Part shown: positions 42,079 through 51,655 of the stretch, piece after piece
How positions within the stretch are numbered: the first letter of the stretch is position 1
How the letters are laid out: every line of letters begins with the position of its first letter
DNA from: Clostridia bacterium
GTDB lineage: Bacteria > Bacillota > Clostridia > Oscillospirales > CAG-272
Length of the DNA: 64,000 bases
Reading direction: 5' to 3'
Assembly (NCBI GenBank): GCA_017428635.1
Contig: JAFRQK010000020.1
Span: forward strand, 34,351 to 98,350
The notes under the pieces: model-generated
Databases searched by the model: none
Told to the model about the DNA's origin: nothing
What the model saw: the letters and a program-made list of their open reading frames with translations, nothing else
Position numbers and translations under genes: made by a program

Positions 42079-42113
42079 GAGGGCGCACACTCCGATCTCT
42101 TCAATATACTAAA

Positions 42114-42142
42114 AGTATATATAAAACGGGGGGCGTTGTCAA
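42114..42142 (-). promoter_or_regulatory. Promoter of the PrsA-like operon
   Basis: TTGACA (42137-42142) and TATACT (42114-42119) on the reverse strand are 17 nt apart. Confidence 0.8.
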
Positions 42143-42221
42143 TAGCCGCCGGGGACGGCGGCGGCGGGAGAAAAATTTCATCTTTTTTCCGAAAAACGCC
42201 CAAAATCCGCCGAAAGTATGG

Positions 42222-42227
42222 TATACT
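42222..42227 (+). promoter_or_regulatory. Extended -10 promoter of the second foldase gene
   Basis: TATACT is preceded by TGG, giving a TGnTATACT extended -10 box. No good -35 box lies at the expected distance. Confidence 0.45.
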
Positions 42228-42308
42228 GTTATATCATGCGCGTACTGTGCACAAGGGACATGTTTCCCTATAAATATCTTACAGGTCAAGAAAGGCGGAT
42301 CATCTGCA

Positions 42309-43898
42309 ATGGGCAAAGGACAGAGATCAAAAAAAGCGGCGAACGCGGCTAAGTTTACCGCTAATAAGGAAGAAAAGAAAGGAAAACTCAAGGGCGTACT
42401 GATCGGTATCGCGGTCGCGGCGGCTCTTCTCGTTCTCGCCGGACTGACGGTTTTCAATATGTCTCAGGATCAGGGCTGGTTCCGTGGAAACGAAGTCGTC
42501 ATGAGCACCGAGAACTATTCCGTGAATCAGGGAATGTTTTCCTACTTTTTCCGCGAATCGTATATGACGGTGTATAACACGTATTACAGCTTTCTCGGAG
42601 AAAACGTTTCCAGTTATATCGACACGTCCAAGTCGCTCAAGGAGCAGGCTTACGGAGACGACGGGGAGACGTGGTACGACTATATCCTCGAGCAGACGAA
42701 GTCGACGGTCAACGAATATCTCATTCTCTGCGAGGCGGCGCGCGCCGAGGGCGTCACTATCGGCAACGAAGAGCGCTCCGAGATCAACGCCGATCTGAAA
42801 TCGATCAAAGACGCGGCGAAGTCGTCGGGATACTCGAGTTCGGGCGACTACATCAGAGCGGCGTTCGGCATCGGCGTGAACGAGGGCAAGATCAAAAAAG
42901 CGCTCGAGATCAAACAGCTTGCGGTGAAATACGCCCGGATCATTTCGGACGGAGTAGACGTCAGCGACGAGGTCCTCGAGGCTAAGTACAACGAAGATAC
43001 CGACAACTACGACAAGGTATCCTACCTCCTCTACACGTTCAGCAGCAGCGACCTGCTCCCCGAGACCGAAACGGCCGAGGAAGGCGAAGAGGCCGCAGAG
43101 GCCGCAGAGCCGACCGAGGAAGAGATCGCAGCCGCGAAGGCGTCGATCAAGACTTCCGCGGAGGAACTTTCCGCGGTCAAGACCGAGGAAGAGTTCAAGG
43201 AATACGTAAAGAATTACGCGCTCACCGTTCTCGGAAAAGACGAGGACGAGGCGGCGTCCGCCGCCGACTCCGTTCTGAAGTCGGACGCGTCTTACGCCGA
43301 GACCGAAGCCATGAAATGGGCGTTTGAAGCCGAAGTCGGCGAGACGAATGTGATCGAGGGAGACGAAGGCGAAACGCAGGCGGTCTACTTCCTCGTTGCC
43401 GCGAAGCACAGAGACGACAACGACGGATACAGAGTGACCCGCCACGTTCTGTTCGGTATTAAATCCGAAGAGAACGCGGAGCAGCCCGACGGAGCGGAAT
43501 ACGGCTACGACGATCCCGCGGCGATCGCGAAAGAGGTTTACGACAAGTGGGTCGCCGAAGGCGCGACCGAGGACGGCATCGCCGCGCTTGCCGGGGAATA
43601 TTCGACCGACACGTCCTCAAAGGACAGCGGCGGTTTTTACGAGAACGTCACCAAAGGACAGTTCGTGGAACCCTACAACGCATGGCTGTTCGACGAGGCT
43701 CGCAAAGAAGGCGACTACGATCTGATCGAGACCGAATACGGCTGGCACATCGTGTACTTCATCAGCGCGGGCGAACCGCAGTGGAAGAGCAAGATCGCCT
43801 CGGAACTCAAAAACGAAGCATACGACAGCTTCAAGGAAGAGGCTGCTGAAAAATATCCCGTCACGACCAACTACGATCTTATCGAAGTCGACGCCTGA
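42309..43898 (+). CDS. Membrane-anchored PrsA/SurA-like peptidyl-prolyl isomerase
   Basis: This 529-aa protein has a basic N-terminus, one membrane helix (about 28-49, GVLIGIAVAAALLVLAGLTVF) and an extracellular SurA-N-like helical domain (SVNQGMFSYFFRES...). An acidic spacer (TAEEGEEAAEAAEPTEEE, about 255-272) follows, then a parvulin domain near residues 375-490 (VTRHVLFGIKSEE, AGEYSTDTSSKDSGGFYENVTKGQFVEPYNAWLFDEARKEGDYDLIETEYGWHIVYF) in which the catalytic-type His (RHVLF) is kept. It is an uncleaved-anchor counterpart of the divergently encoded lipoprotein foldase. Confidence 0.88.
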   Translation: MGKGQRSKKAANAAKFTANKEEKKGKLKGVLIGIAVAAALLVLAGLTVFNMSQDQGWFRGNEVVMSTENYSVNQGMFSYFFRESYMTVYNTYYSFLGENVSSYIDTSKSLKEQAYGDDGETWYDYILEQTKSTVNEYLILCEAARAEGVTIGNEERSEINADLKSIKDAAKSSGYSSSGDYIRAAFGIGVNEGKIKKALEIKQLAVKYARIISDGVDVSDEVLEAKYNEDTDNYDKVSYLLYTFSSSDLLPETETAEEGEEAAEAAEPTEEEIAAAKASIKTSAEELSAVKTEEEFKEYVKNYALTVLGKDEDEAASAADSVLKSDASYAETEAMKWAFEAEVGETNVIEGDEGETQAVYFLVAAKHRDDNDGYRVTRHVLFGIKSEENAEQPDGAEYGYDDPAAIAKEVYDKWVAEGATEDGIAALAGEYSTDTSSKDSGGFYENVTKGQFVEPYNAWLFDEARKEGDYDLIETEYGWHIVYFISAGEPQWKSKIASELKNEAYDSFKEEAAEKYPVTTNYDLIEVDA

Positions 43899-43918
43899 CG
43901 GATCAAACATCAAAACAA

Positions 43919-43950
43919 TGTCCGGGGTGCGCGTCGCCCCGGACATTTTT
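43919..43950 (+). terminator. Terminator after the foldase gene
   Basis: ATGTCCGGGG and CCCCGGACAT pair around a GC-rich loop, followed by TTTTT. Confidence 0.9.
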
Positions 43951-43980
43951 GGAAATGTACCGAAAACGGTATATAAGCGA

Positions 43981-43989
43981 TGATATAAT
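43981..43989 (+). promoter_or_regulatory. Extended -10 promoter of addBA
   Basis: TGATATAAT is a perfect extended -10 box, 24 nt before the addB start. The -35 region is weak. Confidence 0.55.
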
Positions 43990-44012
43990 CAGAGGGAAAG
44001 GAGGAGACGAAG

Positions 44013-47000
44013 ATGGTAAAATTCATGATCGGCGCGGCGGGCTCCGGCAAGACGGAGCGCGTTCTTGAACTTATGCGCGAAACGTATGAAAACACGGATA
44101 AAAGGATAATTCTCCTCGTTCCCGAGCAGCAGACGGTGATATACGAAACGCTTCTCGCGGAGCGGTTCCCGCCCGAGGCGGCGCTGAGGGTCGAGGCGAT
44201 GAGCTTCACCCGTCTTTCCAACGCCGTTGCAAGGCAGACGGGCGGTCTGTCCGGGACTTCCGTCACGGCGGGAGCCAAAGCGCTCATCACGTGGCGCGCC
44301 ATGGCGTCCGTGTGGGATTCCCTCCGCTCTATCTCGTCCGACGCGCGCGGCGCCAAAGGACAGCTCGTCCCGAGGATCTCCGCGGCGAGAGAGGAGATGA
44401 AGGCGAACGCCGTCACTCCCGACGTGATCGAAAAGGCGCTCGGGGCGGCGCGCGAGGCCGGAGAGGAAGGCGATCCCGCTTTTTCAAAACTCTCCGATCT
44501 GTTTCTCGTGTCGTCCGCATATGAGACGCTCGTCCGCGAAGAGTTCGGCGACGCATACCGCGAGGACTCTCTAACCGAGACCGTACGCCGCGGAGCGGAA
44601 GAGGGCTTTTTCAAAAATACCGAAATCTTTATCGACTCGTTTTTCTCCGTCACGAAAGAGGAGTTCGGCGTTATCGCGCAGCTGATACGCGTCTGTGACG
44701 TGACGGTCACCGCGGCTCTCGGCGACGAGCGGTCGCCGCTGTCGTACGAGCTGCCCGCGAAGAGATTTTTCGATCTTGTCGCGTCCTTTGCGTACAGATA
44801 TACCGAGATCGCGATCGAAAGGCTCGGCGCAAACAGACGCGCCTCGACGAAGGAACTGTTCGAGGTGGTCACGAAGCTTTTCGATTACGAAGATACGGCG
44901 TCCGCGGAGTGCGGGCTGCCATCCGTTCCCGATTCGGTCAGGGTCTTCTCGGTAAAGGACAGATACGAGGAGGCGGAGGCGGCGGCGTCCGTGATCGAGT
45001 CCATCGTCCGGCGCGGCGGAAGGTATTCCGATATCGCCGTAATAGCGGGCGATCTTTCGAAACTCTCCGGGGTCGTCGAGAACTGCTTCGCGCGTCACTC
45101 GATCCCCTGTTTCAGGACCGATCCCGCGACGCTCGGATCGAGCCCGCTGGCGCGCCTGTTCCTCTCGCTTCTCAAAATTCCGGGATCGTGGCGGAGGGAA
45201 GACTTGATCCGCCTCGTCAAGACGGGGCTCACCCCCCTAACCGACGAGGAGGCGTGTTCTTTTGAACTTTATACCGGCGTGTGGAACGTCCGCGGCAGGC
45301 GTATGTTCTCCTCGCCGTGGAGCATGAATCCGTCGGGGTACAGCAGAACGATCAGAGACGGGGACAAGGCGCTCCTCGCCGCGGCGAACGACGCGCGGGA
45401 AAAGCTGATCCCGCCGATAGAAGCGTTCGTCTCCGTCTTTGACGGCGGCGACGCCGACGTCTCCGAGATCTGCAAGGCTTTGATGCGCTTTGCGGAGCAG
45501 AGCGGTCTTTATTCCGCGCTGACGGCGCGCTCCCGCGCTCTTCTCGCCGCGGGCGACAAGGACGGCGCGGCGCGCGAGATAGGCACGTTCCGCAAATTCT
45601 GCGCGTGCTTTGACGAGATCGTGAGATTCCTTCCCGGCGTCAGATGCGACGCAGAGGGTTTTTCGTCGATCCTTCGATTCGCGATGACCGACGCAGGCGC
45701 GGGCGCGATCCCGACGGGCGTCGACGAGGTGGCTGTCGGATCGGCCGCCACGGTCAGAACGGGGGCGGTCCGCCACGTGATCCTTCTCGGATGCGTTGAG
45801 GGCGAGTTCCCCGGACCCGTCTCCGACAGCGGCTTTTTCAGCGACGCCGAAAAAGCGGCGCTCGAGGGAGCGGGGATCGAGATATGGTCGGACGGCGCCG
45901 AGCGCGCGGCCATGGAGCTGCTGAGGTTCCACCGGAGCGCGTCGCTCCCATCCGAATCGCTGACTTTGTTTACGCCGTCGACGTCTTTCGGCGACGAATG
46001 TACGCCGTCGCTCGGCACGGAGCGGCTTCTCTCCCTCCTCGGGCTTGAAAAACCCGTTCCGTTTTCTTCTCTCCCGCTCGAAGAGAGACTTTTCTCCCCG
46101 GCGGGCGTCGACGCGGCGATCCGCTCCGCGCTCGGCAGGGGAGATCTTCCCGAAGCGGAGGCGATCGCCGCGCTCAAGGCAAACGGCTCCTCAGTCGGAA
46201 CGGCCCCCGTCGCGCCGGAAAACGCCGCTCTGACGGGACCGACCGCAGCCCGTCTTTTCGGGGGCGACCTCGTCCTTTCCCAGTCGACGCTCAACGGATA
46301 CGTCAACTGTCCGTTTTCGTATTACGTCAAATACGTTTTGAGGATCGGGGAGAACAAAAAGGCGGAGATCGCGGGCGTAGACAAGGGGAACTTCGTCCAC
46401 TACGTTCTTGAAAAGTTTTTTGCCGGAGCGACGGAGGAAACGTATACGCTCGACAGGGAGACAACGGAGAGCGTATGCGACGAAATCATTTCTTCCTACG
46501 TGGACGAAGTGTTCCACGCCGAGGAAGCGAGCGAAAAGGTGAGGTATATCCTTATCGAGCTGCGCCGTACCGCGATCCTGTTCGTCGAGGCTGTCAAGCG
46601 CGAGATGGCTCAGAGCCGTTTTCGCATATTCTCCCTGGAGACGCCTTTCGGCTATAAGAACTGTCCCGGTTCGATGAAGATCAAACTTGACGACGGATCG
46701 ACCGTTTCATTCATAGGGAAGATCGACCGGATCGACACGTACAGATCAGGCGGAAAAACGTACGTCCGCATCGTCGACTATAAGACGGGGTCCCGTGCGT
46801 TCGATCTCGAAAAGATAATGAAAGGGCTCGACGTTCAGCTTCTTGTCTATCTGTTCTCGGTTTGGCGCGCCGGAGACGGGGACGAGGGCGAAAAGATCGT
46901 CGACGGAGACGTTCTCCCCGCGGGAGCGATGTATTTCAGCGTTCCGGGAAGCGTGAAGGCGAACGGATACGTGGGCGAGGAAGAAGGAATGGAAACCGTT

Positions 47001-47306
47001 CTCGACGGCGCCTCCAGGAGCGGTATCTTCCTCTCCGACGACGACGTTCTCGACGCGATGGACCGCGGGCTTACCGGAGCGTTTTTACCTGACGTCAAGG
47101 GAAAAGCCGCGGATTCTCTCGCAACGCTTGAGGAGTTCGGCGAGATCTGTTCCGATCTCGAGCGGACCGTGGCGAGGATCGCCTCGCAGATGAAGAGCGG
47201 CGACTGCGGCGCGCGGCCTTCCGCGGAAGACGGAAAAAGCAGCCCCTGCAAATGGTGTCCCGGTTCCGAGATCTGCCGAAGCGCGGTCAAAACGAAGGAG
47301 TGGTGA
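44013..47306 (+). CDS. addB: Helicase-nuclease complex subunit AddB
   Basis: This 1097-aa protein is the clostridial AddB form. It has an N-terminal P-loop (IGAAGSGKT, 6-14) followed by VPEQQTVIYE. The C-terminal RecB-type nuclease has GKIDRID and VRIVDYKTGSRAFDLEKIMKGLDVQLLVYLF. The iron-sulfur cysteines are present: Cys766 in NGYVNCPFSYY and C-x2-C-x5-C at 1079, 1082 and 1088. With AddA it resects double-strand breaks up to Chi sites. The ATG follows AAAGGAGGAG. addA begins four bases after the stop. Confidence 0.96.
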   Translation: MVKFMIGAAGSGKTERVLELMRETYENTDKRIILLVPEQQTVIYETLLAERFPPEAALRVEAMSFTRLSNAVARQTGGLSGTSVTAGAKALITWRAMASVWDSLRSISSDARGAKGQLVPRISAAREEMKANAVTPDVIEKALGAAREAGEEGDPAFSKLSDLFLVSSAYETLVREEFGDAYREDSLTETVRRGAEEGFFKNTEIFIDSFFSVTKEEFGVIAQLIRVCDVTVTAALGDERSPLSYELPAKRFFDLVASFAYRYTEIAIERLGANRRASTKELFEVVTKLFDYEDTASAECGLPSVPDSVRVFSVKDRYEEAEAAASVIESIVRRGGRYSDIAVIAGDLSKLSGVVENCFARHSIPCFRTDPATLGSSPLARLFLSLLKIPGSWRREDLIRLVKTGLTPLTDEEACSFELYTGVWNVRGRRMFSSPWSMNPSGYSRTIRDGDKALLAAANDAREKLIPPIEAFVSVFDGGDADVSEICKALMRFAEQSGLYSALTARSRALLAAGDKDGAAREIGTFRKFCACFDEIVRFLPGVRCDAEGFSSILRFAMTDAGAGAIPTGVDEVAVGSAATVRTGAVRHVILLGCVEGEFPGPVSDSGFFSDAEKAALEGAGIEIWSDGAERAAMELLRFHRSASLPSESLTLFTPSTSFGDECTPSLGTERLLSLLGLEKPVPFSSLPLEERLFSPAGVDAAIRSALGRGDLPEAEAIAALKANGSSVGTAPVAPENAALTGPTAARLFGGDLVLSQSTLNGYVNCPFSYYVKYVLRIGENKKAEIAGVDKGNFVHYVLEKFFAGATEETYTLDRETTESVCDEIISSYVDEVFHAEEASEKVRYILIELRRTAILFVEAVKREMAQSRFRIFSLETPFGYKNCPGSMKIKLDDGSTVSFIGKIDRIDTYRSGGKTYVRIVDYKTGSRAFDLEKIMKGLDVQLLVYLFSVWRAGDGDEGEKIVDGDVLPAGAMYFSVPGSVKANGYVGEEEGMETVLDGASRSGIFLSDDDVLDAMDRGLTGAFLPDVKGKAADSLATLEEFGEICSDLERTVARIASQMKSGDCGARPSAEDGKSSPCKWCPGSEICRSAVKTKEW

Positions 47307-47309
47307 GCG

Positions 47310-50300
47310 ATGAGGGACAATACGGTAAACTGGACGCCCGCTCAGCTCCTCGCGCAGAGGAAGAGGGGGAACACTCTCGTCTCGGCGGCGGCGGGATCGG
47401 GAAAGACTGCCGTCCTGATCGAAAAGATCATGAGACTTCTGACCGTGTCGGGCAGGTCGTTCGACGAGATGCTCGTCGTCACGTACACGAAGAACGCGGC
47501 GGAAGAACTGAAAGTTAAAATAGGCAAAAAACTGACCGAGCGGATAGCCGCCGACCCCACCGCAGCGCGTCATCTCGGCGAGCTGCCGCGGGCGGTGATC
47601 GGCACGATCCACAGTTTTCTTCTGGGGGTCGTCAGAGAGAACTATTCCGCGCTCGGTCTTCCTCCCGGGGTATCGGTTATAAACGAGGGCGATCTCAAAA
47701 CGATCAAGGCGGCGGCGTCCGGCGAGACGCTCGACCGGCTGTTTTCGCTGCCCGCAGGAACGGTCTCTGAAAACGAGATGAGTATCGCGGAGGTCTGCGA
47801 CGTGATCGGAAAAGTCGCGGATACGGAGAACTGCATACGTTCTGTCTACGACGAGCTGAGATGTCACGGATACGGCGCGGAAAAGATCGCCGAATACGCC
47901 GATATGCTCGAGGAGTGGGCGGACCGCGATTTTCTCGCTTCTCCCTGGGGCGGCGTTCTTCGCCGTATGCTTGAGGAAAGATCGGAACATTGCCGCAGGG
48001 TCATAGAGGAACTCTGCCCCGAGATGGCGCGGGAGGCGTCGCAGGCGGGCAATCTCGAGGTCGCGGACAGAATGATCGAGCATCTCGACGTTCTCGACCG
48101 CGCGCTCGCCGAGCGCGATTACGAGGGAGTGCTCCGCGCCGCGTCGTTGTACAGATCCTTGAGGCTGAGAGTTGCGAAAAACACGGATGGGTTCGAGCCG
48201 TCAGTGCGTTTTTCAACGGTCAAGGACGAGATCAGGAACAAGCTGTTCGGCGGCAAGTTTCTCGCCTGCGGAGCGGGGGATATCTCCGCGTCGATGAAGA
48301 GAACCGCGCGTTTCGTCCGCGGATTCGGCAGAGCGGTCGGCTCATACGGGACCGTTTTTGAGGAAAAGAAGAGAGAGAGGGGCGGGGTCGACTATCAGGA
48401 TCTCGAATCGCTCGCGCTCGGACTGTTCGTCGGAGAGGACGGAGAGCCTACCGCCGTCGCCCGCAAGATCGGCGAACGGTTCCCGTTCATTTTCGTCGAC
48501 GAATATCAGGACGCGAACAGCGTCCAGGACACGATCTTCCGCGCGATCGGCGGGGACTCAGAGAGGTTCCTCGTCGGAGACGTCAAGCAGGCGATCTACC
48601 GCTTCCGCGGAGGAGAACCCGAGGTGTTCTCCGATTACCGCGAAAGGTGGGAGAACGCCGAGCCGCGCGACGGCGGGGACGACGTGACGGAACCGCGCGA
48701 CGCGGGGATCTTCATGAGCACGAATTTCCGCTGCTCGAAGGCGGTCGTCGACCTGTCCAACGCCGTATCGCGCATAACTTTTCCGTACAGCAGGGTACCG
48801 TTCTGCAAAGAGGACGAACTCATATACGGCGCGGAACCGGACGTGAAGGATCCCGTTACGGTCTGCCTCATAAACGAACAGACTTCCGGGACGACCGAGG
48901 AGGAGTACACCGCGGCGGCGATCCGCTCGATGATCGGGACCGATCCGTACGGGTCGGGGCCGCTCAAACCGGGCGATTTTGCGATCCTGATCCCGAAGAA
49001 CGATCTGGGTCCGGCTTACGCAGACGCGCTTGAGGAGGTCGGCATACCTTCGACCATGTCGCTCGGCGTCGATCTGTCGGCGGAGAGCGAGGTCATCCTC
49101 GCGCTCGATATCTTAAGATCGGTCGACAACCCGTACAGAGACGGCCCCCTCGCGGGGATGATGTATTCGTCGATCGGCGGTTTTTCGCTCGACGACCTTG
49201 TAAAGATAAGAGAAAGATACCGTTACGGTCCGCTTTGGACGGCGGTCCTCAGCGCGGCGGAAGACGACGCGGCTGAGGAGGAACTCAGAGAAAAATGCGC
49301 CGGATTCGCATCACGTCTCGCCCGGTACAGGTCGGCGGAAAAATCCGCGCCCGCGAACGTTTTCGTCGAATACGTATTCGCGGAGACCGGCATCATGAAC
49401 GCCCCGGAGGTGACGGGGAAGATCAACGGCGCGGACAGGTTAAGGACGCTCCTCGACCTCGCGAGAAAATACGAGGACGGCGAGTTCGGAGGACTTTTCG
49501 GGTTCCTCTCGTATATCGATTCGATGATCGACGCGGGGACGTTCGTCTACGTCCCGGAAAAGACAGGCGCCGTCCGGATCATGACGGTCCACAAATCGAA
49601 AGGGCTCGAATTCCCGGTCTGCTTTATCGGGAAAACGGCAAAAGATTACATAGAGAAACCGCTCGACAATCCGTTCCAGTTCGACCGCGATCTCGGGATC
49701 GGATCGGTCCTCCCCGGAGAGGGAGGATATACGAGGTACGACAGCATTATCCGTCAAATGATCGCCGAGAAGAAGAGAGCGGAGGACCGCGAGGAGGAAA
49801 TGCGCCTTCTGTACGTCGCCATGACGCGCGCCAAGTACAAACTCTTCATCACGGCTGCGGGCGATCCCGCGAAACTGAGGAAAAAAGCGACGGCGAACGA
49901 GTGGAGACGGGACGCGGTCACCGTCGGGGAGATCAAAAGACCGATCGACCATATCCTCGGCGCGGCGCTTCGCGTTGACCCCGCCGTCTGCGAGATCGCG
50001 CACGTGACGGAAGAAGGAACGGTAAACCGCGCTCCGGCGGAGCCCGCCACGGATGAAGAGCGCGCCGCCGTGACGGCGGAGGCGGAAAAGACGGCGGAGG
50101 CGGCGAAGGAGAACTTCGCGTTCGAGTATCCCTTCTCGTTCCTCTTTAACCTTCCGTCGAAACTCGCCGTGTCGAAACTCTATCCCGAAGTGCTCGACGA
50201 CGGGGACGCCGTTCTGCCGGAAGACGAAGAACTCGTCATACCGGACGGCGAAGATATGCCGTATCCCACGTTCATGACGGGAACGACCGACTATTCGCCC

Positions 50301-50849
50301 GCCGAAAAGGGGACGGCGAACCACGTGTTCATGCAGTTCTGCGACTTTGACCGGCTTGCCGAAGGCGCGGTAAAAGAAGAGATCGACCGGCTCGTCGCCG
50401 AGGGATTCATGACGGCGAATATGGCGGATCTCGTCGAGGAGGACTTCATCGAGCGGTTCATACGCGGCGGTCTGTTCGCGCGGATGAGGAACGCGGAGGC
50501 GCTTTGGCGCGAATTCCGTTTCAACGTCCGCCTTCCCGCGGCGAAATTCACCGCAGATGCGGATCTCGCCGAAAAATACGCGGAAGCGGACGCGCGCGTC
50601 ACCGTTCAGGGAGTGTTCGACTGCGTGTTCCGCGAGAAGGACGGCGCGCTCGTTCTCGTCGACTACAAGACGGACGCGATGAGGGCGTACGATCGCGCTC
50701 ATCCCGAAGTTTTTGCGGAAAAACTGAGGGGCAGACACAAAACGCAGCTCTCATACTATAAAGAAGCGGCATCGCTCATTTTCGGGCGCGAGCCGGACGA
50801 GACGCTTATCTGGTCGCTTGCCCTGGGCGAAGCGATAGAGATAAAGTAA
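47310..50849 (+). CDS. addA: Helicase-nuclease complex subunit AddA
   Basis: This 1179-aa UvrD/PcrA-type helicase has motif I (VSAAAGSGKT, about 24-33), motif Ia (LVVTYTKNAAEEL), motif II (FIFVDEYQDAN), motif V/VI (VRIMTVHKSKGLEFPVCFIG; MRLLYVAMTRAK) and the C-terminal nuclease (GTANHVFMQFCDFD; LVLVDYKTDAM; QLSYY). It is the motor and second nuclease of AddAB, and pairs with addB directly upstream. Confidence 0.96.
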   Translation: MRDNTVNWTPAQLLAQRKRGNTLVSAAAGSGKTAVLIEKIMRLLTVSGRSFDEMLVVTYTKNAAEELKVKIGKKLTERIAADPTAARHLGELPRAVIGTIHSFLLGVVRENYSALGLPPGVSVINEGDLKTIKAAASGETLDRLFSLPAGTVSENEMSIAEVCDVIGKVADTENCIRSVYDELRCHGYGAEKIAEYADMLEEWADRDFLASPWGGVLRRMLEERSEHCRRVIEELCPEMAREASQAGNLEVADRMIEHLDVLDRALAERDYEGVLRAASLYRSLRLRVAKNTDGFEPSVRFSTVKDEIRNKLFGGKFLACGAGDISASMKRTARFVRGFGRAVGSYGTVFEEKKRERGGVDYQDLESLALGLFVGEDGEPTAVARKIGERFPFIFVDEYQDANSVQDTIFRAIGGDSERFLVGDVKQAIYRFRGGEPEVFSDYRERWENAEPRDGGDDVTEPRDAGIFMSTNFRCSKAVVDLSNAVSRITFPYSRVPFCKEDELIYGAEPDVKDPVTVCLINEQTSGTTEEEYTAAAIRSMIGTDPYGSGPLKPGDFAILIPKNDLGPAYADALEEVGIPSTMSLGVDLSAESEVILALDILRSVDNPYRDGPLAGMMYSSIGGFSLDDLVKIRERYRYGPLWTAVLSAAEDDAAEEELREKCAGFASRLARYRSAEKSAPANVFVEYVFAETGIMNAPEVTGKINGADRLRTLLDLARKYEDGEFGGLFGFLSYIDSMIDAGTFVYVPEKTGAVRIMTVHKSKGLEFPVCFIGKTAKDYIEKPLDNPFQFDRDLGIGSVLPGEGGYTRYDSIIRQMIAEKKRAEDREEEMRLLYVAMTRAKYKLFITAAGDPAKLRKKATANEWRRDAVTVGEIKRPIDHILGAALRVDPAVCEIAHVTEEGTVNRAPAEPATDEERAAVTAEAEKTAEAAKENFAFEYPFSFLFNLPSKLAVSKLYPEVLDDGDAVLPEDEELVIPDGEDMPYPTFMTGTTDYSPAEKGTANHVFMQFCDFDRLAEGAVKEEIDRLVAEGFMTANMADLVEEDFIERFIRGGLFARMRNAEALWREFRFNVRLPAAKFTADADLAEKYAEADARVTVQGVFDCVFREKDGALVLVDYKTDAMRAYDRAHPEVFAEKLRGRHKTQLSYYKEAASLIFGREPDETLIWSLALGEAIEIK

Positions 50850-50858
50850 GGAGCAGAC

Positions 50859-51575
50859 ATGAAAAACGTATTCATCACAGGCGCGTCGGGCGGGATCGGA
50901 TCCGCCGCCGCCGAACGGTTCGCGGCAGCGGGATATACCGTCTTCGCCGGCTACGCGTCGGGGGTCGAGGCGGCTGAGGAACTCGGCCGCCGCACGGGGG
51001 CGATCCCCGTCGGGATCGACGTCTCTGACGAGAAGTCCGTGGGAGAGGCGTTCCGATTTATGGAAGAGAAAGCAGGCGGGGTCGACGTCCTCGTCAACTG
51101 CGCAGGGATCGCGGCGATCCGCCTTTTCGACAAGATCACGGCGGAGGAGTGGGACAGGATGTTCGCCGTCAACGTAAGGGGAACGTTTCTGACGTCCCGC
51201 GCCGCCGTTCCGTATATGGTCAGACAAAAAGCCGGAAAGATCGTCAACGTTTCCTCAATGTGGGGGATAACGGGCGCGTCGTGCGAGGTCCACTACTCCG
51301 CGTCGAAGGCGGCGGTCATCGGGATGACGAAAGCGCTCGCAAAGGAACTCGCGCCGTCGGGGATCACCGTCAACTGCGTTGCCCCCGGCGCGATCGAGAC
51401 GCGGATGATCTCCCATATGAGCGACCGGGATAAAAAGGACTTTGCGGGCGAGATACCGCTCGGCCGTCTCGGGACGCCCCGCGACGTCGCGGGCGCGATC
51501 CTTTTCCTCGCGTCGGACGACGCGGACTATATCACGGGAAGCGTGATCTGCCCGGACGGGGGCGTCACGATATAG
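50859..51575 (+). CDS. Short-chain dehydrogenase, YmfI/FabG-like
   Basis: This 238-aa Rossmann enzyme has the cofactor motif TGASGGIG (7-14), NCAG, the catalytic Ser in VNVSS and YSASK with Tyr and Lys. The stretch SSMWGITGASCEVHYSASKAAVIG is characteristic of the YmfI branch of Bacillota, which reduces the 5-aminopentanone modification of elongation factor P, rather than of fatty-acid FabG. The assignment to that branch is by motif only. The gene lies nine bases after addA, with a GGAG ribosome site, so it may be co-transcribed. Confidence 0.8.
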   Translation: MKNVFITGASGGIGSAAAERFAAAGYTVFAGYASGVEAAEELGRRTGAIPVGIDVSDEKSVGEAFRFMEEKAGGVDVLVNCAGIAAIRLFDKITAEEWDRMFAVNVRGTFLTSRAAVPYMVRQKAGKIVNVSSMWGITGASCEVHYSASKAAVIGMTKALAKELAPSGITVNCVAPGAIETRMISHMSDRDKKDFAGEIPLGRLGTPRDVAGAILFLASDDADYITGSVICPDGGVTI

Positions 51576-51596
51576 AACGGGGCGGAGCGAAAAAAC

Positions 51597-51626
51597 TTGA
51601 TTTTTCGACCTTTGAAGTGATATACT
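51597..51626 (+). promoter_or_regulatory. Promoter of the deacetylase operon
   Basis: TTGATT (51597-51602) and TATACT (51621-51626) are 18 nt apart, 30 nt before the first start codon. Confidence 0.7.
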
Positions 51627-51655
51627 TATTACAGTAAAAACGTCCGGAGGCAAAA

